Shown in pieces: positions 12,042 to 22,435 of a DNA stretch of 64,000 bases. Numbering within the stretch: position 1 is the first letter of the stretch; each line of letters opens with the position of its first letter. The DNA comes from Rhizophagus irregularis (lineage: Eukaryota > Glomeromycota > Glomeromycetes > Glomerales > Glomeraceae): contig NC_089431.1 of assembly GCF_026210795.1 (NCBI RefSeq), positions 2,170,001-2,234,000 of the forward strand, read 5' to 3'. The position numbers and the translations under genes are program-made. The notes under the pieces were generated by a model. The model was not told the DNA's origin and did not search any database. It saw nothing but the letters and a program-made list of their open reading frames with translations.

Positions 12042-13917
12042 ATAATCACCAAATATAGGAGGATCATTGCAACTCTTTCCTGAAATTTTGAAAATACTAA
12101 TAAAATTTATTTTTGAAATTTTCGTTTGAAGATTTCAAAGTGCTCGTTCAAAATACTAATATTTCCACAGTTGCTTTCGTCTTTACTGAGCTCTATACTA
12201 TGACTACACCTCCAGCTCCTTCTGTTATTAACCCGGATATTCCACCGCCACTGCATCCTATTACTTCTACTGTTTCTGGAGACTGACCTTTGTCTCCCAC
12301 GACTACAGCTGGCACGTCTAACAAACGTTCACGTATTGTCTCTGATGACGCTATGAATGTTGATATAATTTCACCTCCTGCTTCAGCTCCCAACCTTATT
12401 TCTACCGTTCCTTCTGGTCTTCCTGTCCAAGTGATTACATCTCCTCAAAATATTACCATCCCTGTTGAAACTGTTGACGCTTCTATCCATGCTCCCTCTA
12501 ACACCAGTGGTAAAGGCAAAGCTGTCGCCTTTAATATTCCAGAACGACGACCATCCCCCGATGGTAATGCTGCTGCTATCAAATCCGCACCTTCTCATTA
12601 TCATGCTGTGGCCTACCTACGTGACGTGCCTGACGCGTTTAAAGCTAAATATACCACCAATCGCTCCATGTGTGATGAAGTGGATTGTTCACTCTCCCGT
12701 TATTCTTCTTATGGCGCCCGCGCACGATGTGAAGGATCAGGCGATAACAAGAAAATCCTTGTCTTCTTCAATAATCATGATGATTATACCGATTGTGTCG
12801 CCTCCCCACGTGCCGATCTCCTCGATTTGGCCTTCAGTCATTACTCCCCTGCAGACGCCAAACTCAGTGACAAAATGAAGTCCTTATTCGTCACTGATAT
12901 CCCACTTTTCCTAACCGAGACTCAAGTCCGTCAGGCATTCTCCCGATATGGCACTGTAATCAAGTGCAAACTTACTCCTAGGAAACATTACTATAATGGA
13001 CATATCCAGTTTTCCTCTGCGGATGCAGTTACCCAATTTAATGATATTTGGGCAATCATTTGCCTTGGTAATTCTTTACGTGTCTGCCCGGCATCTTTTT
13101 TGAAATCCCAACGCGATAGCCGCAGAGAACATGTTGCTATCCTTGCCGGCATTCCAAAGAATATTAAAGAAGCTGATCTGTTAGAAATTGCTACTCAAGT
13201 TAACGCTAAGGCCCTCAACGTTCCCCTATCTATCAGCCTGAACCCTATGTATATTTGAATTTCTTCTCATTTGAATCTCTTGAAGCTGCCAAAGAAATGA
13301 CCGTGGCTTTCCGCGATAAAGGATTAACATGGCACCCTCCCAATGAAGCACAAACTTCATGCCATGTTTGTGGACGTCCTGGTTGTTCTCCCTCTGTATG
13401 TAATCCTCGTTCCACACGGAAAGTGGATGATAGCCTTAACAAACTTTATTCTCGCTTCAATGCTGGCCCTAGACGTGGTCGTCAGGATTCGCGCCAATCA
13501 CGTGATAATTCCATTTCCCGTTCAAGATCGCGATCCAATTCTAGATCCCGCAATAATAATTTCTCTTCATCCCGTTCCAACAACAGTAACAATAATACTA
13601 ACACTTCTCGTCCTAATGCTTCTCGAAGTAGCAACCGGACCAACAATAATAATAATAATCTCAGGAACAATGAAAATTCTTCCGGTTCTACTCAACCTCC
13701 ACACAAACCTCATCCTATTAGTTCTACACCGCCTACTCCTCCCTCTGACAATCCTGCCTTTACACTTCCCCAACATATTATTGATGATTTAAAGGCGCAG
13801 ATCAAAGAGATCGCTGACACCCTCCATACTCTAGAGGAAACTGTCTCATGGATGAATGATACTATCACGGCCCATGAGTATAGGCTATCTGAGCTTGAAT
13901 CAATGATGAATTATGAT
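12042..13917 (+). mobile_element. LINE copy 3, head-to-tail with copy 2, truncated at its 3' side
   Basis: Begins at ATAATCACCAAATAT, the same 5' start as copy 2 (4153), only a few bases after the 3' end of copy 2. It is closely similar to copy 2 through ORF1 and stops in mid-ORF1 at GATGAATTATGA (13917). After that the sequence is a minus-strand transposase gene. Losing the 3' rather than the 5' end is not the usual LINE truncation, so a later deletion or insertion cut it. Confidence 0.8.
12200..13917 (+). pseudogene. LINE copy 3 ORF1, C-terminally truncated
   Basis: ATG at 12200, with the same in-frame TGA after 28 codons as copy 2 (12284-12286). From there the frame is open to about 13240, giving the best-preserved ORF1 of the window: RRM-like blocks (FVTDIPLFLTETQVR; AILAGIPKNIKEADLLE), then a small deletion near 13237 that shifts the frame. 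It continues as YLNFF or NFFSFESLE, the knuckle CHVCGRPGCSPSVC, an Arg/Ser then Asn-rich low-complexity segment and a coiled-coil tail (IKEIADTLHTLEETVSW). It is cut at MMNYD. The knuckle spacing is C-x2-C-x4-C-x4-C, with Cys where retroviral-type CCHC knuckles have His. Confidence 0.8.
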
Positions 13918-13924
13918 GCCTCTT

Positions 13925-14737
13925 GACGAAAGTTTTCTACATCCTGTTTATTATAGAGTTTGTGGCATTTTGTACATGGAATAAATCTCTGAAATCGGTC
14001 TTTTAGGCCAAGTACTTTTTTCGCTAGGTAAAGAGAATCTGGAAAAGTTCTAAAATTTTCACCACCGATTTCGTTTAGAACTATTTTCATGAACTTTATT
14101 AAAGATTCGGTTGCCGTTTCTGGGATATTGTATGTTATACGGTAGTTCATTATCCACAATAAAATCCATGAAAAATTATCATCGATCGGATTTTTTTTGG
14201 CATCCATGTTGGCTTGATACGGAGGTGAATAATCTTCAAAAATTTCGTTGTAAGATTCATTATTTGATTCGCTACCCAAAGACATTTCAGTGTTTTGTTC
14301 GCTAGTATTATATACGTCTGATTCGATATTCAAACTTGTTAATTGAGGCATAGGATGGCTTGTATATTTTACGCGCCTCCGAGGTAAAAAAGAACAATTA
14401 ACATCTATGTCCCCGGGTATTTGTAACCTTTGACTTTTGGTGTATCCCCAAAATCTGACCCTAATGTCGAAGTCTGATGAACGTCAACATTTACTTGAGG
14501 TAATTCAATATTTTTGGTAATGTCTTGTTCACTAGTTTCTTGCATTATTGAAAGAGCTTCATCCTCACTTGATTCGTCGTCATTCGAATCATTCATTTCG
14601 CCTCCTGTCTCATGTAGAAGCTTTGTTCGTTCCAATACCAATTTTCCATTACAATTATTGCAATAACAAGGAACTTTCTTCCTTTTGCGAGGTTTTTGGA
14701 ACGAACGTCTACGTTCATTTTTTTTTTTGATTGCCAA
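13925..14737 (-). pseudogene. N-terminal fragment of a Tnp2/CACTA-type transposase
   Basis: Two minus-strand ORFs (14737-14405 and 14351-13911) join into one protein after a single-base frame break near 14400-14440. The start is basic (MAIKKKNERRR), then a Cys motif (CYCNNC), an acidic stretch, and the block FRTFPDSLYLAKKVLGL followed by CTKCHKLY. From memory this layout is the N-terminus of Tnp2-family (CACTA/EnSpm) transposases in fungal genomes; I could not search to confirm. The catalytic part is missing because the gene is cut at 13925, where LINE copy 3 begins. The ATG at 14737 is preceded by AT-rich non-coding repeats. Confidence 0.55.
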
Positions 14738-14807
14738 GAATGCTTGAAACCGATCTCCTTCTTGTCATTTTCAATTGACGAGTTTTGAAGTTAATCGCTT
14801 CAATAAA

Positions 14808-15210
14808 TCAAATAATCGTTTAAAACTTTACTACAATTTGTAAAAATTTAACGTCAATTCGATTAATTAATTAATTTAACTGCGGTCGTACTAAATCGAA
14901 TATTTTGATATCAATTCGATAAATTAAATCGGTTAAAATTTGCAAAAGTATATTGTACTCGATAAATCATTTTTAATTAATTAATTGATTTAACTGCGGT
15001 CGTACTAAATCAAATATTTTGATATCAATTCGATAAATTAAATCGGTTAAAATTTGCAAAAGTATATTGTACTCAATAAATCATTTTTAATTAATTAATT
15101 GATTTAACTGCGGTCGTACTAAATCGAATATTTTGATATCAATTCGATAAATTAAATCGGCTAAAATTTGCAAAAGTATATTATACTTGATAAATCATTT
15201 TTGTTGAAAA
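14808..15210. repeat. 114-bp tandem repeat, about 3.5 copies
   Basis: Units start at AAATC(G/A)AATATTTTGATATC near 14893, 15007 and 15121, a period of 114 bp, preceded by a partial unit from about 14808. Each carries AACTGCGGTCGTACT, TCGATAAATTAAATCGG and a TTAATTAATTAA block. The copies differ at only a few positions, so the array is young. It lies upstream of both the minus-strand Tnp2 fragment and the plus-strand gene at 15519. Confidence 0.85.
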
Positions 15211-15518
15211 ATTAAAATCGATGATCATTTCGGTTCAGAAGACATGATAAATAAACTTTTATTTATCAAATCAGCTTGTGAAAGTTTGTCAAAAGCTTAA
15301 TAATAAACTTATAAATTCTATAAAAACTCGTCTGATCATTAACTCGTACGTTCTCTTTCTCTTTTCTTCTCATCTCATTGAAATTATTGAAATTTAAGAT
15401 AATTTTATTTCATTTTCATAATAACTGGTAATTTGTAACTTTCGACCATATGATATATAATTACTTTTGATTTGCAATTTCCTATTTTAACCGTAAGAAA
15501 ATTTATTGATATATAGAA

Positions 15519-17045
15519 ATGAGCCGAAATAAGAAAAAATCGTCAAATAAAAGAAAACTTCACAAAACATCTAAGAAAGTGAACCAGAACCGAATTTCAA
15601 CTACTCCTAATACCGGACAAACTTCAACTACTCCTAGTACCGGACAAACTTCAACTACTCCTAATACCGGACAAACTTCTAACTCCCAAAAAAGTTGATA
15701 TATTGATTGTTTTGCGTTATTCCGTTCCATTATTCAAAGGTGTATCATTTATACTTACTATACCAAAAAAATTAATTAATACAGAAACGAATCAATACGA
15801 AAAATCCGCAGCAAAAAATAAAACACCTGATGAAGAAATCGTTGAAGTGGATCGTGGACAAGCTTCAACTACTCCTAATACCGGACAAACTTCTACTCCC
15901 AAAAAAAGTCGATATATTGATTGTTTTGCGTTATTCCGTTCTATTATTCAAAGATGTATCATTTATACTTACTATATCAAAAAAAATTTATTAATACAGA
16001 AACGAATCAATACGAAAAATCCGCAGCAAAAAATAAACCATCCGATAAAGAAATCGTCGAAGTGGATCGTGGACAAACTTCAACTACTCCTAATATCGGA
16101 CAAACTTCTACCCCCAAAAAAAGTCGATATATTGATTGTTTTGCGTTATTCCATTCCGTTATTCAAAGGTGTACTTACTATATCAAAAAAATTTATTAAT
16201 ACAGAAACGAATCAATACAAAAAATCCGCAGCAAATAGAGACGAACTGTCTGATGAAGTAGAAATTGTCAAAGTGGCTCGTGGACAAACGTCAACTACTC
16301 CTGCTACCGGCCAAGTTTACCAAAAAAATTATTGAGATCCATTTGTCCTTGATATAAGTCAAGTTCTAATGGAATCTCGTCAAAAGTCAAAAACAAGTCG
16401 AGATCTGGAAGAATCCCATACCGATAAAGAAATGGCCAGTGCGCATTTTCCAAAAAGTTCTTTTGAACATACCAGAACTATTAAATCACGAAAATTGTCT
16501 TTATCTCAAATGCCGCACAGGGATTCCTTATCACGAGCGTTTTTACCATATGATTTTTCTTCAAGTTCCGTTGAACCATCAGAATCATTGGCGTATAGAT
16601 ACAATAATAGTGATTATGAAAAGTTGAAGAGAGGTAATGAACTGTGACACATTTTAATGTACTTAACGAATTTTTATCAAATATTTTACGTTATTTAGAA
16701 CATAGTCAGCTCCGTAACAAGCATGCTTATTTACAAGGCAGAATGTGCAAGGTCTATAGAGAGTTAAAAAAAATTAAAGGCGAATTAAATGAACTTCGGC
16801 AAGATTATATCAAATTACATTCCCATAATAAGTATATCAATCACGAAAATGAAGTTCTTCGAGCCGAGATTAATTATCTCAAATCACAAATATCGAGCCA
16901 AGATGATGCCGATGTCAAATCGTTGGAAAGTGAAAGTAACGACAACGATAATAGACCTGGCAAAAAAAGAAAAGTTGTGAGACGTCAAATTGATCAATCA
17001 GACGATGATTCTGAAACTGACGAAGAAAATGCTAGAGTTCGTTAG
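15519..17045 (+). CDS. Repeat-rich, coiled-coil hypothetical protein (possibly broken)
   Basis: I do not recognise this gene. It opens with ATG at 15519 (MSRNKKKSSNKRK), has Thr-Pro-rich TTPNTGQTS repeats, then three 214-bp units that repeat both coding sequence and a possible 45-bp GT-AG intron. It continues in frame through a single TGA (16333-16335) into MESRQKSKTSRDLEE. A clear intron (about 16635-16699, GTAATG...TTTAG) joins DYEKLKR to EHSQLRNKH. The C-terminal exon holds a long coiled coil (ELKKIKGELNELRQDY; NHENEVLRAEINYLK), a basic KKRKVVRR that could be a nuclear signal, and an acidic Ser/Asp tail, stopping at 17045. The TGA and the 6- versus 7-A runs suggest decay or errors. Exons at 17.4-18.0 kb may belong with it. 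Confidence 0.5.
15697..16310 (+). repeat. Three 214-bp exon-plus-intron-like tandem units
   Basis: Units start at GATATATTGATTG at 15697, 15911 and 16125 (exact 214-bp spacing). Each contains TTTGCGTTATTCC, a GT...AG stretch of 45 bp (shorter in unit 3), GAAACGAATCAATAC, then GTGG(A/C)TCGTGGACAA and a TTCAACTACTCCT block. Outside the intron-like part a unit would be 168 nt with a 6-A run and 169 nt with a 7-A run, which decides whether the frame is kept. Confidence 0.8.
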
Positions 17046-17443
17046 AGATCGACAGATTTTGCATTTTACACAATTTGAATATCCTTCTTACGAATCTTTT
17101 ATAAATTATTATAGACTGAAATGAAGGTAATATTAAAAATGATGCCTTCTGAATTAACGTTAAGATACGACAAAAAATTTACAAACGAGACGAACGCGGA
17201 CATTTTATGACAATTAATACCACGATTAATTGCTTCCATGAAGCCTTGATTTAGTCCTTCGTATAAGCAGATAAACGATTGGTTAGCTGCCTTACACAAG
17301 CATCGTAGAGCACGACTTTTATATGTTGAGCGAGGTGTAATTGATAAAGATAATAGAAGACTGCATAAAAACAACAGATTGAGCGAGGTAGAATCTGTTT
17401 TTTTACTGTCATTTTGAAATTGATACTAAACATTCGTTATATT
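17046..17443. other. Interval after coiled-coil gene
   Basis: AT-rich, with short ORFs only on both strands and none that I consider supported. It may be an intron or intergenic DNA between the coiled-coil exon and the exons that follow. Confidence 0.4.
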
Positions 17444-17959
17444 TCAGAAAAAATCGTGTAGAGTCAAGGGTGCTATTTTTCTTTTTAAGATCCAGTAAGA
17501 CAGAGGTCCTAAACATTCTGAAAGATACTCGCTACCATTCACCTGAAGACTCAGAAACGGATAAAGAACAACCGGATGGTAAAAGAAAAATTATCGTTTA
17601 TAACCTTAGTTGGCGTTCCGATGAGGTATAATAATCTTTTTTTATCGTATTTTATTAAAAACATCAACTAATTTTATTTGTTTTAATGACTTTATGACTT
17701 TACAACTTATCAATTTTCTCTGAAACGTCTTGGATACTCACGTATTTTATCTACAGACGGCGCAATTAACGAGAGGGAGAAACTATGATGACGAAAGCTA
17801 TTGTATCACCTCACGACACCCTAAAAATGCTTCGGAATAGGCATACAAAACTCAAAATATGCCCGTCGATACAGATTTTTCTGGTCCTGATACTCCGGCT
17901 GAAAATCATGAATCGCAGTCACAAACTGATGATAATACTCAAACTGAACATAATGATTG
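17444..17959 (+). pseudogene. Two exon-like segments, unknown family
   Basis: After an acceptor-like TATATTTCAG (17444) an open stretch reads RSSKTEVLNILKDTRY, then KIIVYNLSWRSDE up to a GTATAATAA donor (about 17626). A 120-bp AT-rich intron ends in TCTACAG (17757). The next stretch reads TAQLTRGRNYDDESY and is interrupted by TAG near 17840. It then continues in frame to a Gln/Thr/Asp-rich end (TDDNTQTEHND) and TGA at 17959. The block VYNLSWRSDE followed by an arginine-rich RxRxYDD resembles C-termini of a repeated Rhizophagus-type protein family (memory, unverified). The in-frame TAG suggests a pseudogene. Confidence 0.4.
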
Positions 17960-20489
17960 ATTCATTTTATCATAAAATGATAGATTTATTGCGAAATATT
18001 AATTTCTTATTATTGACTGCTTTTTGGTAATAAATTTAATAAATTTTATTAAAATAAATATATAATTAATTGTTTTGATTTATTATTGAATAAAATCGGT
18101 TATTATTATTATGAATAAACTAAATCTGGCATTTCAAAAGAAATAAATTAGTAATCTTTCGTAAATGTGTTTCGAGATCGATTTGTGTACATTTTATAAC
18201 TAAAAGTTTGACAAATAGTTTTATTTCCGAATTTTGCCGATAATAACGAATTTTTGCCGATTTGTGATTGCCAAGTGGCAGGCGAACTGTGCAAATCGTC
18301 CATAATAATTTTGCCGATTTTTTTGGCAACGATCGGCCAAAGTTAGATCAACTTTCGTCCAACATTCGTCAATTTGAAATTTGGACGAAATGGACTATTC
18401 TGACCAGTGTAAGTTTCTTTATTCCTACTTTTACTTCTTCTTTCTTTGCTAGTTTTATTATTATTTTTAGTTTATTTTGCTTTAAAGAAGTCTTTTTTTT
18501 TGATTTTTTTTTAATTTTATTTTTAATTTTATTTTTTTTTAGATTTTTCAGTCCTTTTACTTGAAAAAACAATTAGTTTATCTTTATTAGCAGCCTTTTA
18601 GTATATTTGGATAATTAATAAAATAAAGATGAAATCTCTTTATTAGAAAAAATGGTATAAAAAATTAAGAATAATTTTGCAAGATACATTATTATCTTCA
18701 AATATTATTTAAAATATTTTGTCATTTTTTATCTTTAAAATCTTATCTTATGGTTTTATTCTTCCAATCTTCAAACATATAATTCATTTTATTTATGAGA
18801 AATCTTTGTTGTATTTTTTTATCAGCCAGAAAGGTAAATTATCAATTTTTTTGTCTAATTTTTTTCTTCACACTATTTCTTTATACAATATCAAAAAATT
18901 TGTATAAATAATTTTATTAAATAAAAATGAAATAATGATAATACATATTCGCCAATTTGTGGAATTAGCCAAAATTAAGATTTTCATAAAGATTTACACA
19001 TTTTAATAAGAATTATGTTTCACAAGCTTAAATTATATGTGTTACATAATCAAATGATCTAAATCTATCAAAAAATAAAAAAAAATTTTTAACATTTATT
19101 TAAAAATAACAATGGCAACTACTTTCTTTTCAATCACTTTTCAATCAGATTTTTGTTAAGTGACTTAGAAAAGTTTATAGGCATATATAGCAGGTTTTTT
19201 TAATCAGTAAGTAAGAAAACAAATATTAATAATTTATATTAATAAGAAAAATCTTTTTTCATTTATTTTTAACCTTAGTTCCTTCTTTTTTTTAGTAAAA
19301 ATATATATAAAATAAAAATGTGAGTTATGATTTAGAGTTTTTGAGATGTTTTTTTTTTATTTTTTACTATACGATTTTATTCTACTTGTTAATTACTTTT
19401 TAAAATTGATTTTATTAATTTATTCAATTTAAAACAGAAATAGCAAATAAAACCTTGCTAAGTAAAGTAAAAAGAACTCAATAATACCTGTAAAGATCAT
19501 CTTTTGGTAAGAATTATAATTTTAAAAATTTTTGTATCATTGTTAATATCTTGGCGTACATGCATGCTAAACACATATATTCATATTCATATGAAAGCCC
19601 AGTACCTACTCTACCTGAACGAAAAAATATCATTCAGATCAAATTACTAAATGTGAAGATATTAACGATCAAAGTCAAAAGTTAAAAATAAATATATTGA
19701 ACATAATTATTCAGCAACTTGTGATTCAATTCATGCGATATTTGGTTTATGGATAGCACTTGATTACCTCTTTCTAATGAATATAAATTCATTCATCTAG
19801 CACACATACACGTTAAGTTATTCAATATTTTGTCATGACAATTATATTTAAATTTTTTAATTTTAATGATATTATTAAAAAAAATCAAAAAATAATATAA
19901 TTAAATCAATTTTATTTATATCAGCTGGTGTGAATCTATCATTTACATGTAACTTGTATTTCCATTTGCTTAATAAAATTAGTTTTTTGAATATAAAAAC
20001 TTAATTCCATAAATCAGCTTATATAATGTATAAATAAAACATAACATCTCAATATAAATTCACATTAAGAAAGTTGAAAAATGTGAATTGAATATGAATC
20101 AAATGAACTAGTTTTTAGTCAATATTTAGTAGAATTAAAAGAATCTCTAATAAAAGTTGCTAATAATTACTTGCAAATTGGTATACTTTTGTAAATAAAA
20201 CTTTTACAATTTTATTTATAAATTATTATTCTAATTAAAATAATTGTTTAATATAGAGAAAAATCCTAACACTTATGCAAAACTCTGGAATACATGTATT
20301 TGACTTTAATAGAATAAGAATGTGAAAGAAAAAAATGATCTCATTTCTTTTAAACCATTTGATACGTTAAAACTAATTAATCTTGTGCATTTTTTATATA
20401 AATAAATAAAGATTTTAAAGATAAGAAATCTGATTTAACATTTAAGATAGAAATTATTTAATTAATTATTATAATAAAGATGAAGAAAA
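17960..20489. other. 2.5 kb AT-rich intergenic DNA
   Basis: Very AT-rich with poly-T and poly-A runs. Around 18230-18330 there is a short segment with repeated TTTTGCCGA, similar in style to the CCGAAACT repeats at 38.75-38.95 kb. I see no gene, RNA or complete transposon. Confidence 0.5.
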
Positions 20490-20846
20490 AGAAAATCAAC
20501 TTGTTGATGCATTTACAAAAGTTGTTGATTAAGGGCTAATTTCCTATGATGCTTATAAAAATCTAGCTGCACTTCAACCTGAACTGTCACGAGATCATCA
20601 TATTCTAAATGCTAGAAAAAGAATTAATGAAAAAATGAATCAAAAAGTTTCTATTTCCATTTTAACCAGAGAAATAGACAATATCACAGGTTTTATGAAA
20701 ATTTTCTTAATAATACACATCTTATACTTTTAATTGAATGTTTAAGAAAACTAATTGTAAAAATTATTATGGTGCAGCATGATATCCTTATAGATCCAAA
20801 TTTTACAGGACTTCTAGGAGAATTCACAAATATACCTATACATGTT
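20490..20846 (+). pseudogene. Decayed coding fragment interrupted by the CATCAGG element
   Basis: A short open region reads LVDAFTKVVD, a stop, then GLISYDAYKNLAALQPELSR and [15 protein letters not shown] before frameshifts. Further on [14 protein letters not shown] runs up to the CATCAGG terminus at 20847. It looks like a remnant of a multicopy protein gene that I cannot name. The outer transposon left end sits directly in it. Confidence 0.4.
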
Positions 20847-20886
20847 CATCAGGAAATTATATAGTGCGAAAAGTTGCGCAAGTTTA
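20847..20886 (+). repeat. Left terminal inverted repeat of CATCAGG element
   Basis: CATCAGGAAATT, ATATAGTGCGAAAAG, TTGCGCAAGTTTA. Pairs with 35301-35340. The first 12 bases are identical to the ends of the 522-bp MITE at 50063. Confidence 0.75.
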
Positions 20887-20891
20887 CACAT

Positions 20892-21211
20892 CATAATATT
20901 TCGTAAGCTTCCAGACCCGCCGCAAGTTTGCGTAAGCGTAATATTTTGTAACTTTTTAAAATATTTTGAAATATTACGATATGCAAAGCTTCGTAATTTT
21001 ACGATTTGTAATATTCCGTAATTTTGCGGTTCGCAATATTTCGTAATTTTACATAATATTTCGTAAGTTTTCAGACCCGCCGCAAGTTTGCGTAAGCGTA
21101 ATATTTTGTAACTTTTTAAAATATTTCGAAATATTACTGTATGCAAGGCTTCGTAATTTTACGATTCGTAATATTCCGTAATTTTACTGCGTAATACTTC
21201 GCAACTTTTTA
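20892..21211. repeat. 160-bp tandem duplication, left subterminal region
   Basis: Two units start at CATAATATTTCGTAAG (20892 and 21052). Each holds CAGACCCGCCGCAAG, TTTGCGTAAGCG, TAATATTTTGTAAC and TTCGTAATATTCCG-like words. Degenerate CGTAATATT words continue to about 21330. Their counterpart at the other end is the 50-bp array at 34.67-35.16 kb. Confidence 0.8.
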
Positions 21212-21339
21212 AAATATTTCGAAATTCTATGATGCGTAATGTTCCATAATTTGACGATTCGTAATATTCTGTGATTTTACACAACTTAATATTTCGTAAT
21301 ATTTCAAAATATTTCGATAAATAATACTTCATTTTCTGT

Positions 21340-22208
21340 ACTATAAGTTTATATAATGTATGTTTTATTAGATATAATCATAAAAAATTACAAGTATTTA
21401 TTAATATATACAGAATACATAAAAGTAAAAAAAGAAAGAGTAGAGTAACAATATTATTAGACGTAAAAAGAAGAGAAACAGCTATAGTAACGTTAGTATT
21501 AGATATAAAGATAAAAGAAATATTGTTATTATTGTTAGTATTAAGGTAAAAAGAGTTAAAGAAACAGTAAAAGGAGTAAAAGAAACATGGATATTATCGT
21601 TAGTATTAAAGTACAAGTAAAAAGAAATAAAGGAAACGTAGATAGTATTGTTAGTATTACGACATAAAGTAACAAAGAGGTAAAAAAAAACGCGTTAATA
21701 TTAAAATAATTAGTATTAATAAATAAATATTTCTATACCTGCAAAGTAATTGAACAAAAGAATAAAGAAATAAAGAGAAAGGAAAAAATAAACATGTTGT
21801 TAGTATTGTTAGTATCGTTAGTATTAAAGTACAAGTAAAAAGGAATAAAGGAAACATGGATATTATTGTTAGTATTACGATACAAAATAACAAAGAGGTA
21901 AAAAAAAATGAAAATAATTAGTATTAATAAACAAATATTTCTATACCTGCAAAGCAATAAATTATGAAATATATGTAAATATATTGTATATAATTAAAGA
22001 AATATAAATAGAAAGAAGAGACAAAAAAATTAAAAATATTGAACAAAAGAATAAAGAAATAAGAAACAAAAATAAATAAGACAAAAACGCGTGCATGATT
22101 AAATGATTAAATGATTAAATCACATGCAAGGATCAGCCTAATTTTGATTGGCCAGAAAATACGATATCATAAAATTACGGAAATCCGCATTTTAAAAAAT
22201 CACAGAAA
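21340..22208. repeat. AT-rich interval with a roughly 220-bp repeated block
   Basis: No gene. Blocks near 21590-21730 and 21815-21960 repeat the words AGTATTAAAGTACAAG, AAAGGAAAC(G/A)T, TAACAAAGAGGTAAAAAAAA and ATTTCTATACCTGCAAAG. GATTAAAT is tripled near 22100. The leucine/phenylalanine-rich ORFs on the minus strand here are artefacts of this simple sequence. Confidence 0.6.
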
Positions 22209-22435
22209 TTGTATATGCACAATTACTAAATATTAGGGGCGTGCCAGAAATCACCTGATTTCGCTCAATTAGAGACCTGACCCCCCCTACCCCCCAGGTG
22301 ATCATTTGATTAATTAGAAATTTGATTGGCTAAAAAAAAAATTGTGGACAATTGTAAAATGAAACCGATTGTCTTAATTAAATAAATTATAAAAAATTTT
22401 TATCCGATTTGATTATCATTTTTTTTCTTTGAAAA

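Noticed and set aside
17099-17433. Two overlapping minus-strand ORFs after the coiled-coil gene.
   Set aside because: They are short, lack recognisable motifs and overlap each other in different frames. They are probably intronic or intergenic.
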